Shown: positions 1 through 10,312, numbered from the stretch's first letter. The stretch is 32,816 nucleotides of DNA from Verrucomicrobiota bacterium (GCA_029572555.1 JAKPVM010000022.1:1-32816); one strand, 5' to 3'. Translations and numbers: made by a program. The notes: generated from the sequence alone by a model not told the origin.

Positions 1-1784
1 CAAAGGTTGCAAATGTTGTTGGTCAATGTATGCAATATCACCCCCACGGCGACGCCTCAATTGCAGAAGCCTTGATTGGTTTAGTGAACAAACGATATTT
101 AATCGAAGGTCAAGGGAACTTTGGAAATATATATACTGGAGACCTCGCTGCTGCCCCACGATATATTGAATGCCGTTTAACTGAACTTGCAAAAACTGAA
201 CTTTTTAATGACGATTTGACCGAGTTTGTCCCAAGTTATGATGGTCGCAACAAAGAACCTGTGCAATTACCTTCAAAACTGCCGCTACTGTTAATGCTTG
301 GCGCAGAAGGTATTGCCGTTGGCCTTTCAACGCGAATTTTACCACACAATTTTATTGAACTATTAGAGGCTGAAATCGCTATTTTGAAAAAACAACCATT
401 TAAAATATTGCCTGATTTTCTAACAGGCGGGCTGATGGATGCGCGTGAATATAAAGATGGAAATGGTTCTGTAAAAGTCAGGGCAAAAATTAAAATCAAA
501 GATGATTCAACCGTTGTCATTAAAGAAATTCCACCTACCTCAACAACACAAACCTTGATTGGCTCAATTGAAGATGCCGCAAGAAAAGGAAAATTGAAAA
601 TCAAAAGCATTAACGACTTTACATCCGAAGAAGTCGAGATTGAAGTTAAATGCCCTCAGGGCGTCAATTCTGAACAATTAGTGGATGCCTTGTACGCCTT
701 CACAGAGTGTGAAGCAACAATATCAAGCCGAATTATTGCAATTAAAAATAATCGCCCAGTTCAACTGAAAGTGTCCGAAATACTTAAAGAAAATACCGAC
801 CAATTGCTTGATATTCTAAAACGCGAACTTGAACTTAAAAAATTAAAACTTGAGGGAGAACTTTCTTTTAAAACACTTGAACGAATTTTTATTGAAAAAC
901 GAATCTATAAACGAATTGAACAATGCAAAACAAGCGAATCAGTATTTAACGCTGTTCGCGAAGGATTTGAACCATACAAAGATTTGATACCAAAAGAAAT
1001 TACCAATGAAGATATTCAAAGATTGCTCGAAATACGAATACGACGTATTTCACTCTTTGACATCAATAAACATCGGGAAGAAATGGAGAAATTAAAAACC
1101 GAATTAAACGAGACAAACAAGAACCTTAAAAATATTGTAAAATATACGGTTTCTCATCTGGAAAGTTTAATAGAAAAGTACAAAGAAACTTACCCAAGAC
1201 TTACAAGAATTACACGATTTGACGAAGTTGACGCCCGTGAAGCTGCATTTAAAGCATTTAAGGTTGCTTATGACCGCGAATCAGGTTACGTTGGATACAA
1301 AGTAAGCGGTGATGAATTTAAATCCGACTGCACGAAATATGAGAAAATAATACTTGTTTTTAAAGATGGTCATTATCAAGTGGTTGAATTGCCGGAGAAA
1401 CTTTTCGTAGGACAGGACCTTGTATATTGCGGGATTTATCAGCGCGACCAAATAATGACGGTTGTTTATTCAAACAAAGACGCTGCTTATATCAAACGAT
1501 TCACGTTCGGCGGTGTAATTATGAACAAGATTTATTATTGCATTCCGCCAAAATCAAAGGTGTTGTTCTTTTCTTCTGAACCTGTTGAAAAACTGTATTT
1601 CAAATATAAGCCCGCACCATATCAAAAAATAAATCAACAGATATGCAACCCGATGGAATTAGAGGTTAAAAGCGCAAAGGCAAGAGGTAATCAGGTTTCA
1701 ATCAAAGAAATTGCTTCTGTTAATATAAAACCACCACGCGGCTGGGACGAATCAGCGCCAACAACGCAACTAAAATTTATCTAA
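1..1784 (+). CDS. parC: DNA topoisomerase IV subunit A / gyrase A family (ParC-like), 5' truncated by window start
   Basis: Reading frame is open upstream of the first ATG (KVANVVGQCMQYHPHGDASIAEAL...). YHPHGD, QGNFGN, AAPRYIECRLT motifs; 'LYAFTECE' and C-terminal layout look more ParC than GyrA. Confidence 0.85.
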   Translation, partial: KVANVVGQCMQYHPHGDASIAEALIGLVNKRYLIEGQGNFGNIYTGDLAAAPRYIECRLTELAKTELFNDDLTEFVPSYDGRNKEPVQLPSKLPLLLMLGAEGIAVGLSTRILPHNFIELLEAEIAILKKQPFKILPDFLTGGLMDAREYKDGNGSVKVRAKIKIKDDSTVVIKEIPPTSTTQTLIGSIEDAARKGKLKIKSINDFTSEEVEIEVKCPQGVNSEQLVDALYAFTECEATISSRIIAIKNNRPVQLKVSEILKENTDQLLDILKRELELKKLKLEGELSFKTLERIFIEKRIYKRIEQCKTSESVFNAVREGFEPYKDLIPKEITNEDIQRLLEIRIRRISLFDINKHREEMEKLKTELNETNKNLKNIVKYTVSHLESLIEKYKETYPRLTRITRFDEVDAREAAFKAFKVAYDRESGYVGYKVSGDEFKSDCTKYEKIILVFKDGHYQVVELPEKLFVGQDLVYCGIYQRDQIMTVVYSNKDAAYIKRFTFGGVIMNKIYYCIPPKSKVLFFSSEPVEKLYFKYKPAPYQKINQQICNPMELEVKSAKARGNQVSIKEIASVNIKPPRGWDESAPTTQLKFI

Positions 1785-1792
1785 CAAGGGAT

Positions 1793-3538
1793 TTATTTCT
1801 TCAATTGTATAGAATCCAATGTCAACAGAAACTCCACATTATTGTGCGTCTTTTTGAGTTTTCCAAGTAGAAGTTCCATCGCTTCTACTGCTGGGACGCC
1901 GGTGAGAGCCCTACGCAAGACAACTATTCTCTGATACTCATCGGGATGATAAAGCAATTCTTCTTTTCTTGTACCGGATAATTCAATATTAATTGATGGG
2001 AATATTCTGCGGTCAACAAGATGTCTATCAAGATGAATTTCCATATTACCCGTGCCTTTAAATTCCTCAAAAATAACTTCATCCATTCGCGAACCGGTAT
2101 CAATCAACGCAGTTGCAATAATTGTCAAAGAGCCACCCTCTTCAATATTACGAGCAGCACCAAAGAACCGTTTTGGCTTATGCAATGCGCTTGCATCAAC
2201 ACCGCCAGACAGGATTTTTCCAGAATGCGGTTGTATAGTATTGTATGCGCGGGCAAGCCTTGTGATAGAATCAAGTAATATGACAACATCCCTTTTCCGT
2301 TCAACCATTCGCCTTGCTTTTTCAATAACCATTTCGGCAACAGCAACATGGCGGTCAGGCGGTTCATCAAATGTAGAACTTATAACTTCCGCGCCTTTGC
2401 AAGTCCGTTCCATATCGGTGACCTCTTCTGGACGCTCATCAATCAATAGAATAAATAGGTAAACTTCCGGATTATTTTTCAAAATTGCATTTGCAATATT
2501 TTGTAAAAGGACAGTTTTACCAGTACGCGGAGGGGCAACTATCAAACCACGCGTTCCTTTACCAATCGGACAAACTAAATCAACCACGCGTGTCGATAAT
2601 TCATCAGCCGTTGTTTCAAGTATAAAACGTTTATTCGGAAAAAGTGGCGTTAAATTGTCAAAATGTGTTTTATCCTTTGCTTTTTCGGGGTCTTCGCGAT
2701 CAACGGCTTCTACTTTTAACAAGGCAAAGAACCGCTCCTTTTCTTTTGGCGGTCTTATTTGCCCCGCGACTATGTTGCCGGTTTGTAAATCAAATTTTCT
2801 AATTTGAGACGGCGACACATAAATATCTTCTGGACAGGGCAAGTAATTAAAACTACGGGATCTTAAAAAACCAAAACCGTCCGGCAAAACTTCAAGAACC
2901 CCTTCTGAAAATAATACGCCGATTCGTTCAGCGTTCTTGCTTAATATTTGATAAATCAGCTCGTGTTTCCGCATTGTCCCAAAGTTTTCAATACACATTT
3001 CACGAGCAATTTGATTAAGTTCGCTCATTGCCATTGACTGAAGCTGCGTAATATTAATAGGTTTTTGCGGCTCCTTATTAACTTCCATTTCTGGTTCAGA
3101 AGGTTTTACTGATTCTTCTTTTGCAACTGGAACTTCGTCAATTGGCGGTTCAGTTTTTGCAGTTTCTTCAACCTGTTCTTTTATTTCAGCAATAGATGGT
3201 TGTGTATCTTTCGCTGGTTCTTGAACAGGCGGTTGTATCACTTTTAATTCTAATTCAGAAGACTTTGCAGTTTGTTCAATCGGTTCGGGTTCTTGTTTCT
3301 GAGAGGATTTGGTCTTCTTTGTCTTTGCACCCTTTTTCTTCGGCTTCGGTTTCTCTTCAACTTCAGCGGAATCAGAGTTAGGCTTATCTACTTCAGAAAT
3401 GGTCTCCTGATTCTTCGGTTCAGATGAAACGGCGCTCTCACTCTGTTGTTCAGTGGAAGTTAATTCCAATTGAGAAGAACCATCTTTTAACTGTTCATTA
3501 ACAGTTTTTGACTTTTGAGATTTTGACACTCTTGGCAT
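1793..3538 (-). CDS. rho: Transcription termination factor Rho with long low-complexity N-terminal extension
   Basis: Rho core: [29 protein letters not shown]-like region, Walker A '[15 protein letters not shown]', '[13 protein letters not shown]', '[62 protein letters not shown]'. Confidence 0.95.
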   Translation of the reverse strand: MPRVSKSQKSKTVNEQLKDGSSQLELTSTEQQSESAVSSEPKNQETISEVDKPNSDSAEVEEKPKPKKKGAKTKKTKSSQKQEPEPIEQTAKSSELELKVIQPPVQEPAKDTQPSIAEIKEQVEETAKTEPPIDEVPVAKEESVKPSEPEMEVNKEPQKPINITQLQSMAMSELNQIAREMCIENFGTMRKHELIYQILSKNAERIGVLFSEGVLEVLPDGFGFLRSRSFNYLPCPEDIYVSPSQIRKFDLQTGNIVAGQIRPPKEKERFFALLKVEAVDREDPEKAKDKTHFDNLTPLFPNKRFILETTADELSTRVVDLVCPIGKGTRGLIVAPPRTGKTVLLQNIANAILKNNPEVYLFILLIDERPEEVTDMERTCKGAEVISSTFDEPPDRHVAVAEMVIEKARRMVERKRDVVILLDSITRLARAYNTIQPHSGKILSGGVDASALHKPKRFFGAARNIEEGGSLTIIATALIDTGSRMDEVIFEEFKGTGNMEIHLDRHLVDRRIFPSINIELSGTRKEELLYHPDEYQRIVVLRRALTGVPAVEAMELLLGKLKKTHNNVEFLLTLDSIQLKK

Positions 3539-3623
3539 AAACTAATTTGTTAAAATTTATATTGGATAAAATCAGTGTGACATAACTAACTATATCAATA
3601 AGGCAAGTTTAATTGCTCACTGT

Positions 3624-3651
3624 AGCCGCTTTTGTTTTGAAACAAAACGGC
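3624..3651. terminator. Hairpin between rho and the upstream fusion gene (AGCCG-c-TTTTGTTT tg AAACAAAA-CGGCT)
   Basis: 13-bp stem with one bulged C read directly in sequence; T-run follows on the + strand only, so function for the minus-strand operon is uncertain. Confidence 0.45.
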
Positions 3652-3660
3652 TTTTACCTA

Positions 3661-5814
3661 CTAATATGGCAGTGGGAATTTACTTGTCAACTCTTTAACA
3701 TTAATACGCACTTTATTCTGAATGTCAAGATTTTTTATATCAGATAAAACTTCGGTTATCATATTAGCGATAAGAACCATCTCGGCTTCTTTCATACCGC
3801 GGGTTGTAACCGCAGGCGTCCCTATCCTGATGCCACTCGCCTGGAATGGTGAGCGCGTTTCAAATGGTATAGTGTTTTTATTGACCGTGATTCCTGCTCC
3901 GTCTAATGCCAATTGACAATCTTTTCCAGTCAATCCACGCATACCGACGTCCACAAGCATTAGGTGATTGTCCGTCCCACCGCTTACTAAACGGAATCCA
4001 TTTTCCATCAGCCTATTAGCAAGAGTTTTGGCGTTCTTAACAATTTGTTCTTGATAAACTTTAAATTCCGGTTGCATCGCTTCATTAAAACAAACCGCCT
4101 TTGCTGCAATAACATGCATCAGCGGTCCGCCTTGAATTCCGGGAAATGTTTGCGAGTCAATTTCTTTTGCATATTTTTCCTTGCATAAAATTAATCCGCC
4201 GCGTGGTCCGCGTAAGGTCTTGTGGGTAGTAGTTGTTACAAAATCGGCAAACGGCACAGGGCTTGGATGCAATCCTGCCACGACTAAACCGGCTATATGT
4301 GCGATATCTGCAAGGAGATATGCGCCAACTTCTTGGGCAATTTGCGACATTTTTTCAAAATCAATAATTCTTGGATACGCGCTTGCGCCAACGGTAATCA
4401 TCTTTGGTTTATGTTCTCGGGCTAATTTTGCCAGTTGTTCATAATCAATCCGTTCGTCTTCTTTGCTAACTCCATAATGAACCACATCAAAAAACCTGCC
4501 TGAAAAGTTCGCCTTATTACCGTGGGTAAGATGTCCACCGTGCGTTAAATCCATTGTCAACAATTTATCGCCCGGCTTTAAAACAGCGAAATAAACAGCC
4601 ATATTTGCGCCACTGCCTGAGTGTGGCTGTACATTTGCGTGTTCAGCGTTGAACAATCTTTTTGCCCTATCTATTGCAAGTTGCTCAGCTACATCGACAT
4701 TTTCACAGCCACCATACCAACGTTTTTTAGGGTAGCCTTCTGCATATTTATTGGTCAAAACTGAACCTTGCGCCTGCATTACGGCTGGGCTTGTGAAATT
4801 TTCGCTGGCTATAAGTTCAATATTTTCTTGCTGTCGTTTTATCTCGTTTTGAATTGCTTTACTAATTTCTGGGTCAATCGCTTCAAGCGATAAATCAGGC
4901 TGCAAAGCTGACGGAATTTTTTCAATTCGTCTTAAATGCCTCCCGCCTTCGAACTTTGTGTTTAAAAAAGCCTCTATCATTTTAATCGCTGTCGCTGCAT
5001 CGGTATATTTGCCTGCAAAACAAAGAACATTTGCATTATTATGAGACCTTGCTTTAGCGGCCATTTCTTCGTTCAAAACAAGAGCAGCTCTGACAGCGGG
5101 AATTTTATTTGCTGTAATGCTCATTCCGATACCGGTGGTACACACCAAAATACCCAGACCATAATCCTTCCTTGCGATAGCTCGTGATAATGCGATTGCG
5201 ATATCAGGATAATCGCAAGAGACATCAGAATTTGTGCCAAAATCGGCAACTTCGATTCCATTGCCCCGCAAATACGCTTTAATTTTTTCCTTAAGTTCAA
5301 AACCGCCGTGGTCGGCGCCAATAGCTATTGAGTTATTATTCATTGCCTCGATAAGTTTAATATTTGATTGTTGTTCAATAAATTCCACAATTGATTCAAT
5401 CCCTTTCAAAATTGTATCTCTGCATTCTTCATAAACTTCTAATGATGAACCAATTGGATCGGGTATATCATTGTCTTTATCATCAGTAAATTCCATCAAT
5501 AAAAATGTCTTTTCCACAACCTCCGGATACATAGAAACTACTGTTTCTAAATGCCCACGCGTCATACAAAATATATAGTCTGCTTTTTTTACTAAATCTT
5601 TCGTAAGAGACTGACTGCGAAAGCTCGTGATATCAATTCCCATCTCTTTCATCGCATCAACAGCATTCTGGCTTGGTGGTTGACCATCCGCAGTGCAAAT
5701 CCCTGCGGACATCGCCTTATAGTCTTCCCTACCTTGTGTAATGTGTCTGAACAGGGCTTCAGCCATCGGGCTTCTACACACATTACCAGTGCATATAAAA
5801 AGCAGAGTCTTCAT
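3661..5814 (-). CDS. glyA: Three-domain fusion: low-molecular-weight protein phosphatase (YwlE/arginine phosphatase-like) + ribose-5-phosphate isomerase B + serine hydroxymethyltransferase
   Basis: N-terminus [15 protein letters not shown] and [15 protein letters not shown] (LMW-PTP); middle [40 protein letters not shown] (RpiB); C-terminus [58 protein letters not shown] (SHMT). ORF track is open to 5832; [11 protein letters not shown] start at 5814 preferred because promoter-like boxes overlap 5832. Confidence 0.93.
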   Translation of the reverse strand: MKTLLFICTGNVCRSPMAEALFRHITQGREDYKAMSAGICTADGQPPSQNAVDAMKEMGIDITSFRSQSLTKDLVKKADYIFCMTRGHLETVVSMYPEVVEKTFLLMEFTDDKDNDIPDPIGSSLEVYEECRDTILKGIESIVEFIEQQSNIKLIEAMNNNSIAIGADHGGFELKEKIKAYLRGNGIEVADFGTNSDVSCDYPDIAIALSRAIARKDYGLGILVCTTGIGMSITANKIPAVRAALVLNEEMAAKARSHNNANVLCFAGKYTDAATAIKMIEAFLNTKFEGGRHLRRIEKIPSALQPDLSLEAIDPEISKAIQNEIKRQQENIELIASENFTSPAVMQAQGSVLTNKYAEGYPKKRWYGGCENVDVAEQLAIDRAKRLFNAEHANVQPHSGSGANMAVYFAVLKPGDKLLTMDLTHGGHLTHGNKANFSGRFFDVVHYGVSKEDERIDYEQLAKLAREHKPKMITVGASAYPRIIDFEKMSQIAQEVGAYLLADIAHIAGLVVAGLHPSPVPFADFVTTTTHKTLRGPRGGLILCKEKYAKEIDSQTFPGIQGGPLMHVIAAKAVCFNEAMQPEFKVYQEQIVKNAKTLANRLMENGFRLVSGGTDNHLMLVDVGMRGLTGKDCQLALDGAGITVNKNTIPFETRSPFQASGIRIGTPAVTTRGMKEAEMVLIANMITEVLSDIKNLDIQNKVRINVKELTSKFPLPY

Positions 5815-5832
5815 TAAATAAACCCGTGTCAA

Positions 5833-5859
5833 ATTGTAATTTTATTATCATTATGTCAA
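5833..5859 (-). promoter_or_regulatory. Candidate sigma70-like promoter for the fusion gene (TTGACA - 15 nt - TACAAT)
   Basis: On + strand tgtcaa at 5854-5859 and attgta at 5833-5838; spacing slightly short. Confidence 0.35.
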
Positions 5860-5882
5860 CTTTTAATTTTTTTTGCTTGTTA

Positions 5883-5910
5883 TTGACATTTAAATAACTT
5901 ATGAGAAAAT
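5883..5910 (+). promoter_or_regulatory. Candidate promoter for SUMF1/FG-GAP gene (TTGACA - 16 nt - GAAAAT)
   Basis: Perfect TTGACA at 5883-5888, weak -10; would place true start at ATG 5952 rather than 5901. Confidence 0.3.
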
Positions 5911-5951
5911 CTTTCTCCAATTTGAAAATTAATAGCGTCAAATATATTAAT

Positions 5952-8108
5952 ATGAAATATTTAAAGATAATATCGGCTACAATTGCAATAGGAATTAATA
6001 TTGCGAGTGGGGCAAATCTTATTCCATTTGTCTATGATACTGAAAAAGAATTAACTGCGACTGGCGGGGATTTTGATGGAAATGGTCTGGCAGATTTGCT
6101 TCTTGTGGATAAAGGAAGCGGTAAATACAGGATTGCTTACCAATTCACTCAAGGAGAATTTACATGGGTTAACCACAGAGTAAGCGGGGTAAAAGATGTC
6201 TCCGGTGTTGGTTTAGGAAAACTTTTTTCCACCGACAAAGATGGCATCGCAATGACAGCCGCTGATGCTAATCAAATTGTTGTTGTCTCGGCTGAAAGCA
6301 CAACCTCTGCATCAACACCGATACCCATTCCACCACCTGTTTTAGGCCCAAATGTAATTCTTCCTGTTAGTATCGGTGGTGAGGGTAAAAGCCAGTTATA
6401 TGACCTTTATCTTGGAAGTATCTATAATGACCCAGATCCTTATAAAGTAACGTGTTTCCGAAATAAAAATGGGAAATTTGAAAAATTTTATGAGACAAAA
6501 GTCCCCGGTGCACCAGGTAAACCAAATAGAATTCAACTTAAAAAAAGCGGAAAAGAATTCGTTTCTGTTCTTTCGTCGGATGACAAAGGCGACACATTAC
6601 GAGTGGAAAACCTTGATTCAGGCAAGATTGTTGTCATAGGACAATTAACCGGGTTAACAGCAGGAAGCGACTATACGGCAGGATATTTTAGCGGCGGCGA
6701 AAATTGCGAATTCATCTTCTACAACCCCGGTTCCAATTTTATCAAATATGTCCAATTGAGCGACGTTCAAAACGACCGGGTTAAATTTGCTAATCCCGTT
6801 ACATATCAATTAGATTCGCCAATATTTAAGGTATATACTGTTCAGGCTGACAACACTGCAAAACTCCTTGTTATCTCTGGAAAAGGCGAGAAGGCTGGTA
6901 TTTATGATTTTAATGGGAAACAAGCGCCATCTTTAATTAGTTCAATTACTCCGCCTGAAAAAATGTTTTATATGGGCGCAATACCTTTCACTGGCGGATT
7001 CCACATATTACTCTCATCGGGCGTAGGTAAATTCTCAATGGAATTCAAAGATTATCGTATAAGCGGCAATAAAGTAACGGATTTCAAATCAGGTCAACTC
7101 CCGAGTATGGATGACACTGATGAATTTACAATACCACTTATTCATAAACAGATACTTGCCAGCCTTGCCGAAAAAGCCGAAACCGATATGAAGCCTTATA
7201 CAAACACAATCCCCGGTTCAGGCGTAACCTATGCTATGGTACCAATACCCGGTGGAGAATTTTTAATGGGTAGTCCTACAACTGAAAAAGGGCACAAACC
7301 GGATGAAGAACCACAACATCGCGTTAAAATTTCACCGTTCTGGATGGGTAGGTTTGAAGTTACCTGGAATGAATATGAATTATTTATGTACCCGGATGAC
7401 GAAAAGAAATTGCGCACACAATATCCTTCAAATCCTGAGGTAGATAAACTTTCAGATGCTATTACCAGACCTTCAAAACCTTATGTTGAAATGAGCTTTG
7501 GTATGGGCAAAGATGGTTATCCAGCTATCGCTATGACACAGCATGCCGCAAATAAATATTGTCAATGGCTCAGTGCAAAAACAGGTCATTTCTACAGATT
7601 ACCAACAGAAGCAGAATGGGAATATGCCTGCAGAGCAGGAACAAAAACCGCTTACTTCTTTGGTGAAGACCCCACACAACTCAATGATTGTGCATGGACT
7701 GGGCAGAACAGCGACTTCAAATACCATAAAGTCGGCGAGAAAAAACCAAATCCATGGGGGCTTTACGATATATTAGGCAATGTTCTTGAATTTTGTTTAG
7801 ACCAGTATGACCCAAATTATTACAAGACTTGCGGTGAATTTATTGTTGACCCCTGGAATAAAGCCACTAAACCATACCCACATTCAGTCAGAGGCGGTTC
7901 GTGGGACGATGAAGATGTCGCATTATTTAGAAGCGCTGCAAGACGGTTCTCTGATAGATCATGGAAAGCAACCGACCCACAATTGCCAAAAAGCCACTGG
8001 TATTTCTCTGATGTTCAGTGGTGCGGTTTCCGTTTGGTAAGACCGCTTAAAGTTCCACCACCAGAAGACCTCGCTAAATATTGGATTAGCGGCGTCGAAA
8101 AAGATTAA
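5952..8108 (+). CDS. Secreted protein: N-terminal FG-GAP/VCBS-like region + C-terminal SUMF1 (formylglycine-generating-enzyme-like) domain
   Basis: Signal peptide MKYLKIISATIAIGINIASGA; 'GGDFDGNGLADLLLVDKGSGKY' FG-GAP motif; 'MVPIPGGEFLMGSP...EEPQHRVKISPFWMGRFEVTWNEY', 'YRLPTEAEWEYACRAGT', 'NPWGLYDILGNVLEFCLDQY', 'SVRGGSWDDE', 'CGFRLVRP' SUMF1 motifs. ORF track starts at 5901. Confidence 0.88.
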   Translation: MKYLKIISATIAIGINIASGANLIPFVYDTEKELTATGGDFDGNGLADLLLVDKGSGKYRIAYQFTQGEFTWVNHRVSGVKDVSGVGLGKLFSTDKDGIAMTAADANQIVVVSAESTTSASTPIPIPPPVLGPNVILPVSIGGEGKSQLYDLYLGSIYNDPDPYKVTCFRNKNGKFEKFYETKVPGAPGKPNRIQLKKSGKEFVSVLSSDDKGDTLRVENLDSGKIVVIGQLTGLTAGSDYTAGYFSGGENCEFIFYNPGSNFIKYVQLSDVQNDRVKFANPVTYQLDSPIFKVYTVQADNTAKLLVISGKGEKAGIYDFNGKQAPSLISSITPPEKMFYMGAIPFTGGFHILLSSGVGKFSMEFKDYRISGNKVTDFKSGQLPSMDDTDEFTIPLIHKQILASLAEKAETDMKPYTNTIPGSGVTYAMVPIPGGEFLMGSPTTEKGHKPDEEPQHRVKISPFWMGRFEVTWNEYELFMYPDDEKKLRTQYPSNPEVDKLSDAITRPSKPYVEMSFGMGKDGYPAIAMTQHAANKYCQWLSAKTGHFYRLPTEAEWEYACRAGTKTAYFFGEDPTQLNDCAWTGQNSDFKYHKVGEKKPNPWGLYDILGNVLEFCLDQYDPNYYKTCGEFIVDPWNKATKPYPHSVRGGSWDDEDVALFRSAARRFSDRSWKATDPQLPKSHWYFSDVQWCGFRLVRPLKVPPPEDLAKYWISGVEKD

Positions 8109-8130
8109 TTAGTCTGGTTTATTTTGAAGT

Positions 8131-8165
8131 GCAGGTGTTAAATATCAAATAACACCCGCATTTTT
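8131..8165 (+). terminator. Intrinsic terminator downstream of the SUMF1 gene (GCaGGTGTTA ... TAACACCcGC + ATTTTTA)
   Basis: 10-nt arms with one A/C mismatch, followed by a T-run. Confidence 0.6.
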
Positions 8166-8172
8166 ACTATAT

Positions 8173-9210
8173 ATGCATAAATTCGCTAAAATTATAGTAA
8201 GTGTAACCATAACTATTACTTTTGTCTTTTTAATCATTATTAGCTATGGATGCAAAACAGAGCCGAAAGCACAATTACAAAGATTTGAATTCGGTGAGCC
8301 TTATATGGGGACATGGTGGCGCATCGTTCTCTATGCGCCAAACAAGGAAATAGCCGAAACCGCAGCGAAATCAGCTTTTAAAAGGATTGGTGAACTTGAT
8401 AATAAATTTTCCGATTATTATGCCGAAACCGAGTTGATGCAGCTATGTTATAAATCAGGCAAGGGTGAAGTTAAAGTCAGCAAAGATTTATACGATATAA
8501 TTCAAAAATCAATTGCCGTTTCAAAAAGGACAGATAGCGCCTTTGACATCACAGCCGGACCGTGCGTCCAGTTATGGCGATGGTCAGGAAGACATAACCA
8601 ACTCCCATCGGAAGAAAAACTGAAAGCAGCTTTAAAACTTGTCGGTTATGAGAAGATTAAATTAAATCCGAAAAACCAGAGTATAAATCTTTTAATGGAG
8701 GGAATGCGACTTGACCTCGGTGGAATAGCAAAAGGCTACTGTGCGGATACAGCGCTAAAAATCCTTAAAGAACACGGAATAACAAGGGCTCTTGTTGCCG
8801 CAAGTGGCGATATTGCCATCGGCGATCCTCCCCCTGATAAACAAGGCTGGATAATTGATATCGGAACCGGCGAAGACAAAACAAATACGTTAGGATTAAA
8901 ATTATGTCTGAAAAATGTCGGAATCTCCACATCTGGCGACATTGAACAATATATTGAAATAAACGACGTAAGATACTCGCATATTTTAAATCCGAAAACA
9001 GGGCTTGGTTTGACAAATAGTATACAAGTTACTGTAATTTCATACGAGGCATCAATAAGCGACCCCCTTGCTACGGCTGCCTGTGTGGTCGGTTTGGAAA
9101 AAGGCTTAAAAATGATAGAACCACACAAGAAAACTTCGGCGCTGTTTATAATTCAAGACGGGACAAATAAAACAATAAAAGCCTCATCTCGTTTCCCTAT
9201 AAAGATTTAA
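8173..9210 (+). CDS. apbE: ApbE-family FAD:protein FMN transferase lipoprotein
   Basis: Lipobox-like ISYGC, 'MGTWWRIVLYA', 'FDITAGPCVQLWRWSG', 'MRLDLGGIAKGYCAD', 'GDIAIGDPPP', 'YSHILNPKTG', 'SDPLATAACVVG'. Confidence 0.92.
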   Translation: MHKFAKIIVSVTITITFVFLIIISYGCKTEPKAQLQRFEFGEPYMGTWWRIVLYAPNKEIAETAAKSAFKRIGELDNKFSDYYAETELMQLCYKSGKGEVKVSKDLYDIIQKSIAVSKRTDSAFDITAGPCVQLWRWSGRHNQLPSEEKLKAALKLVGYEKIKLNPKNQSINLLMEGMRLDLGGIAKGYCADTALKILKEHGITRALVAASGDIAIGDPPPDKQGWIIDIGTGEDKTNTLGLKLCLKNVGISTSGDIEQYIEINDVRYSHILNPKTGLGLTNSIQVTVISYEASISDPLATAACVVGLEKGLKMIEPHKKTSALFIIQDGTNKTIKASSRFPIKI

Positions 9211-9256
9211 ATTAAAAATCTTTTTATTCTGCCTAAAATTGGTGGTAAATTAAATT

Positions 9257-9595
9257 ATGCTTAAAATAGGCCAACACTGGCGACGATGGTCTGCTGTTTT
9301 TTCATTAATAATAACAATCTTTTTATTAATCAGCGGGCTAACGTTTTTTAAACCAAAACTTTTTGGTAAATCTTTTATTATCTTCTGGTTGATATGTTTT
9401 TTCTTTACTGTGCTGTCAATTTTGCTCGCGCTTGTAGAATTAAGATTTATTAATTACCAATCAAAAAGAGAACAAAAGGCATTGATTGAAAAAACCATCG
9501 ACGAACTCAACGAGATTTTCAATTTAAGTAAGGATAAAAAAAAAGACACATTTGAAAGTGAAAAACTTAAAGATAAAGGAAACGATGATATTTGA
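9257..9595 (+). CDS. Small membrane protein, two predicted TM segments with charged C-terminal tail
   Basis: 112 aa ORF with two hydrophobic stretches, co-directional with downstream genes. Confidence 0.6.
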   Translation: MLKIGQHWRRWSAVFSLIITIFLLISGLTFFKPKLFGKSFIIFWLICFFFTVLSILLALVELRFINYQSKREQKALIEKTIDELNEIFNLSKDKKKDTFESEKLKDKGNDDI

Positions 9596-9688
9596 AACCA
9601 CTTCGGTCTATGATTAGATTTTTGCAACGGCAAATCGCTTGATTATAGTGTTTCAATATATTAGTATATTGAGATATAAATTTAGTTG

Positions 9689-10312
9689 ATGAACGAGTGG
9701 AAAATTCAATCAAGGTCGCATATATGTCAGGCTTGCGGAAAATCATTTGAAGATAAGCAGGTCTATCACACACTTTTATTTGAACAAAAAAATGAACTAA
9801 CACGGCACGATTTGTGTGATACTTGTTGGCAATCCCAATATAACAAAAAGACGGACGGGAAGAGAGAATTTGTATCTTACTGGCAGGGCATATACGAAGC
9901 ACCTCCCCCTGCCCCTCCTGAACCCATCAAAAGAGAAACCGCAGAAACCTTACTCAGAAAACTAATTGAACTAAACGACCCCAAATATACTACGCCAGCA
10001 TTTATCCTTGCGGTAATGCTTGAACGTAAAAGAATTTTGAAGGTTAAACAGGAAATAAACACAGATGGTAAAAGAATTTTTATATATGAACATCCCAAGA
10101 CCGGGGAAGTCTTTAGCATAACCGATCCCCGTATTGACGATAGCCAGATTGAAGAAGTGCAAAAAACGGTGGCGAACTTGCTTGAATCTGGCGTTCCTGA
10201 AGCACAAGACCAAACAAACGAAAACAAACAACCGATGGAACGTGAAAAAAACGACGAACCTAATTTAGAAAAACAGACATCAGTAAGCGCTGAACAAATT
10301 CAACAGGGTTAG
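9689..10312 (+). CDS. Conserved zinc-ribbon-like protein of unknown function upstream of rnc
   Basis: CxxC...CxxC ('CQACGKSF...CDTCWQ') with central helical region; ORF track begins with TTG at 9686, ATG at 9689. Confidence 0.65.
   Translation: MNEWKIQSRSHICQACGKSFEDKQVYHTLLFEQKNELTRHDLCDTCWQSQYNKKTDGKREFVSYWQGIYEAPPPAPPEPIKRETAETLLRKLIELNDPKYTTPAFILAVMLERKRILKVKQEINTDGKRIFIYEHPKTGEVFSITDPRIDDSQIEEVQKTVANLLESGVPEAQDQTNENKQPMEREKNDEPNLEKQTSVSAEQIQQG

Noticed and set aside
236-610. 124-aa minus-strand ORF antisense to the topoisomerase gene
   Set aside because: Shadow ORF; the opposite frame is clearly the real coding sequence.
2021-2462. Plus-strand ORFs antisense to rho
   Set aside because: Shadow ORFs of a strongly conserved gene with no recognisable domains.
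8736-9128. Minus-strand ORFs (130 aa and 83 aa) antisense to apbE
   Set aside because: Composition and position fit shadow ORFs of apbE; no independent support.
9654-9671. CAATATAttagTATATTG palindrome as an operator
   Set aside because: Short and AT-rich, likely by chance; no regulator context.
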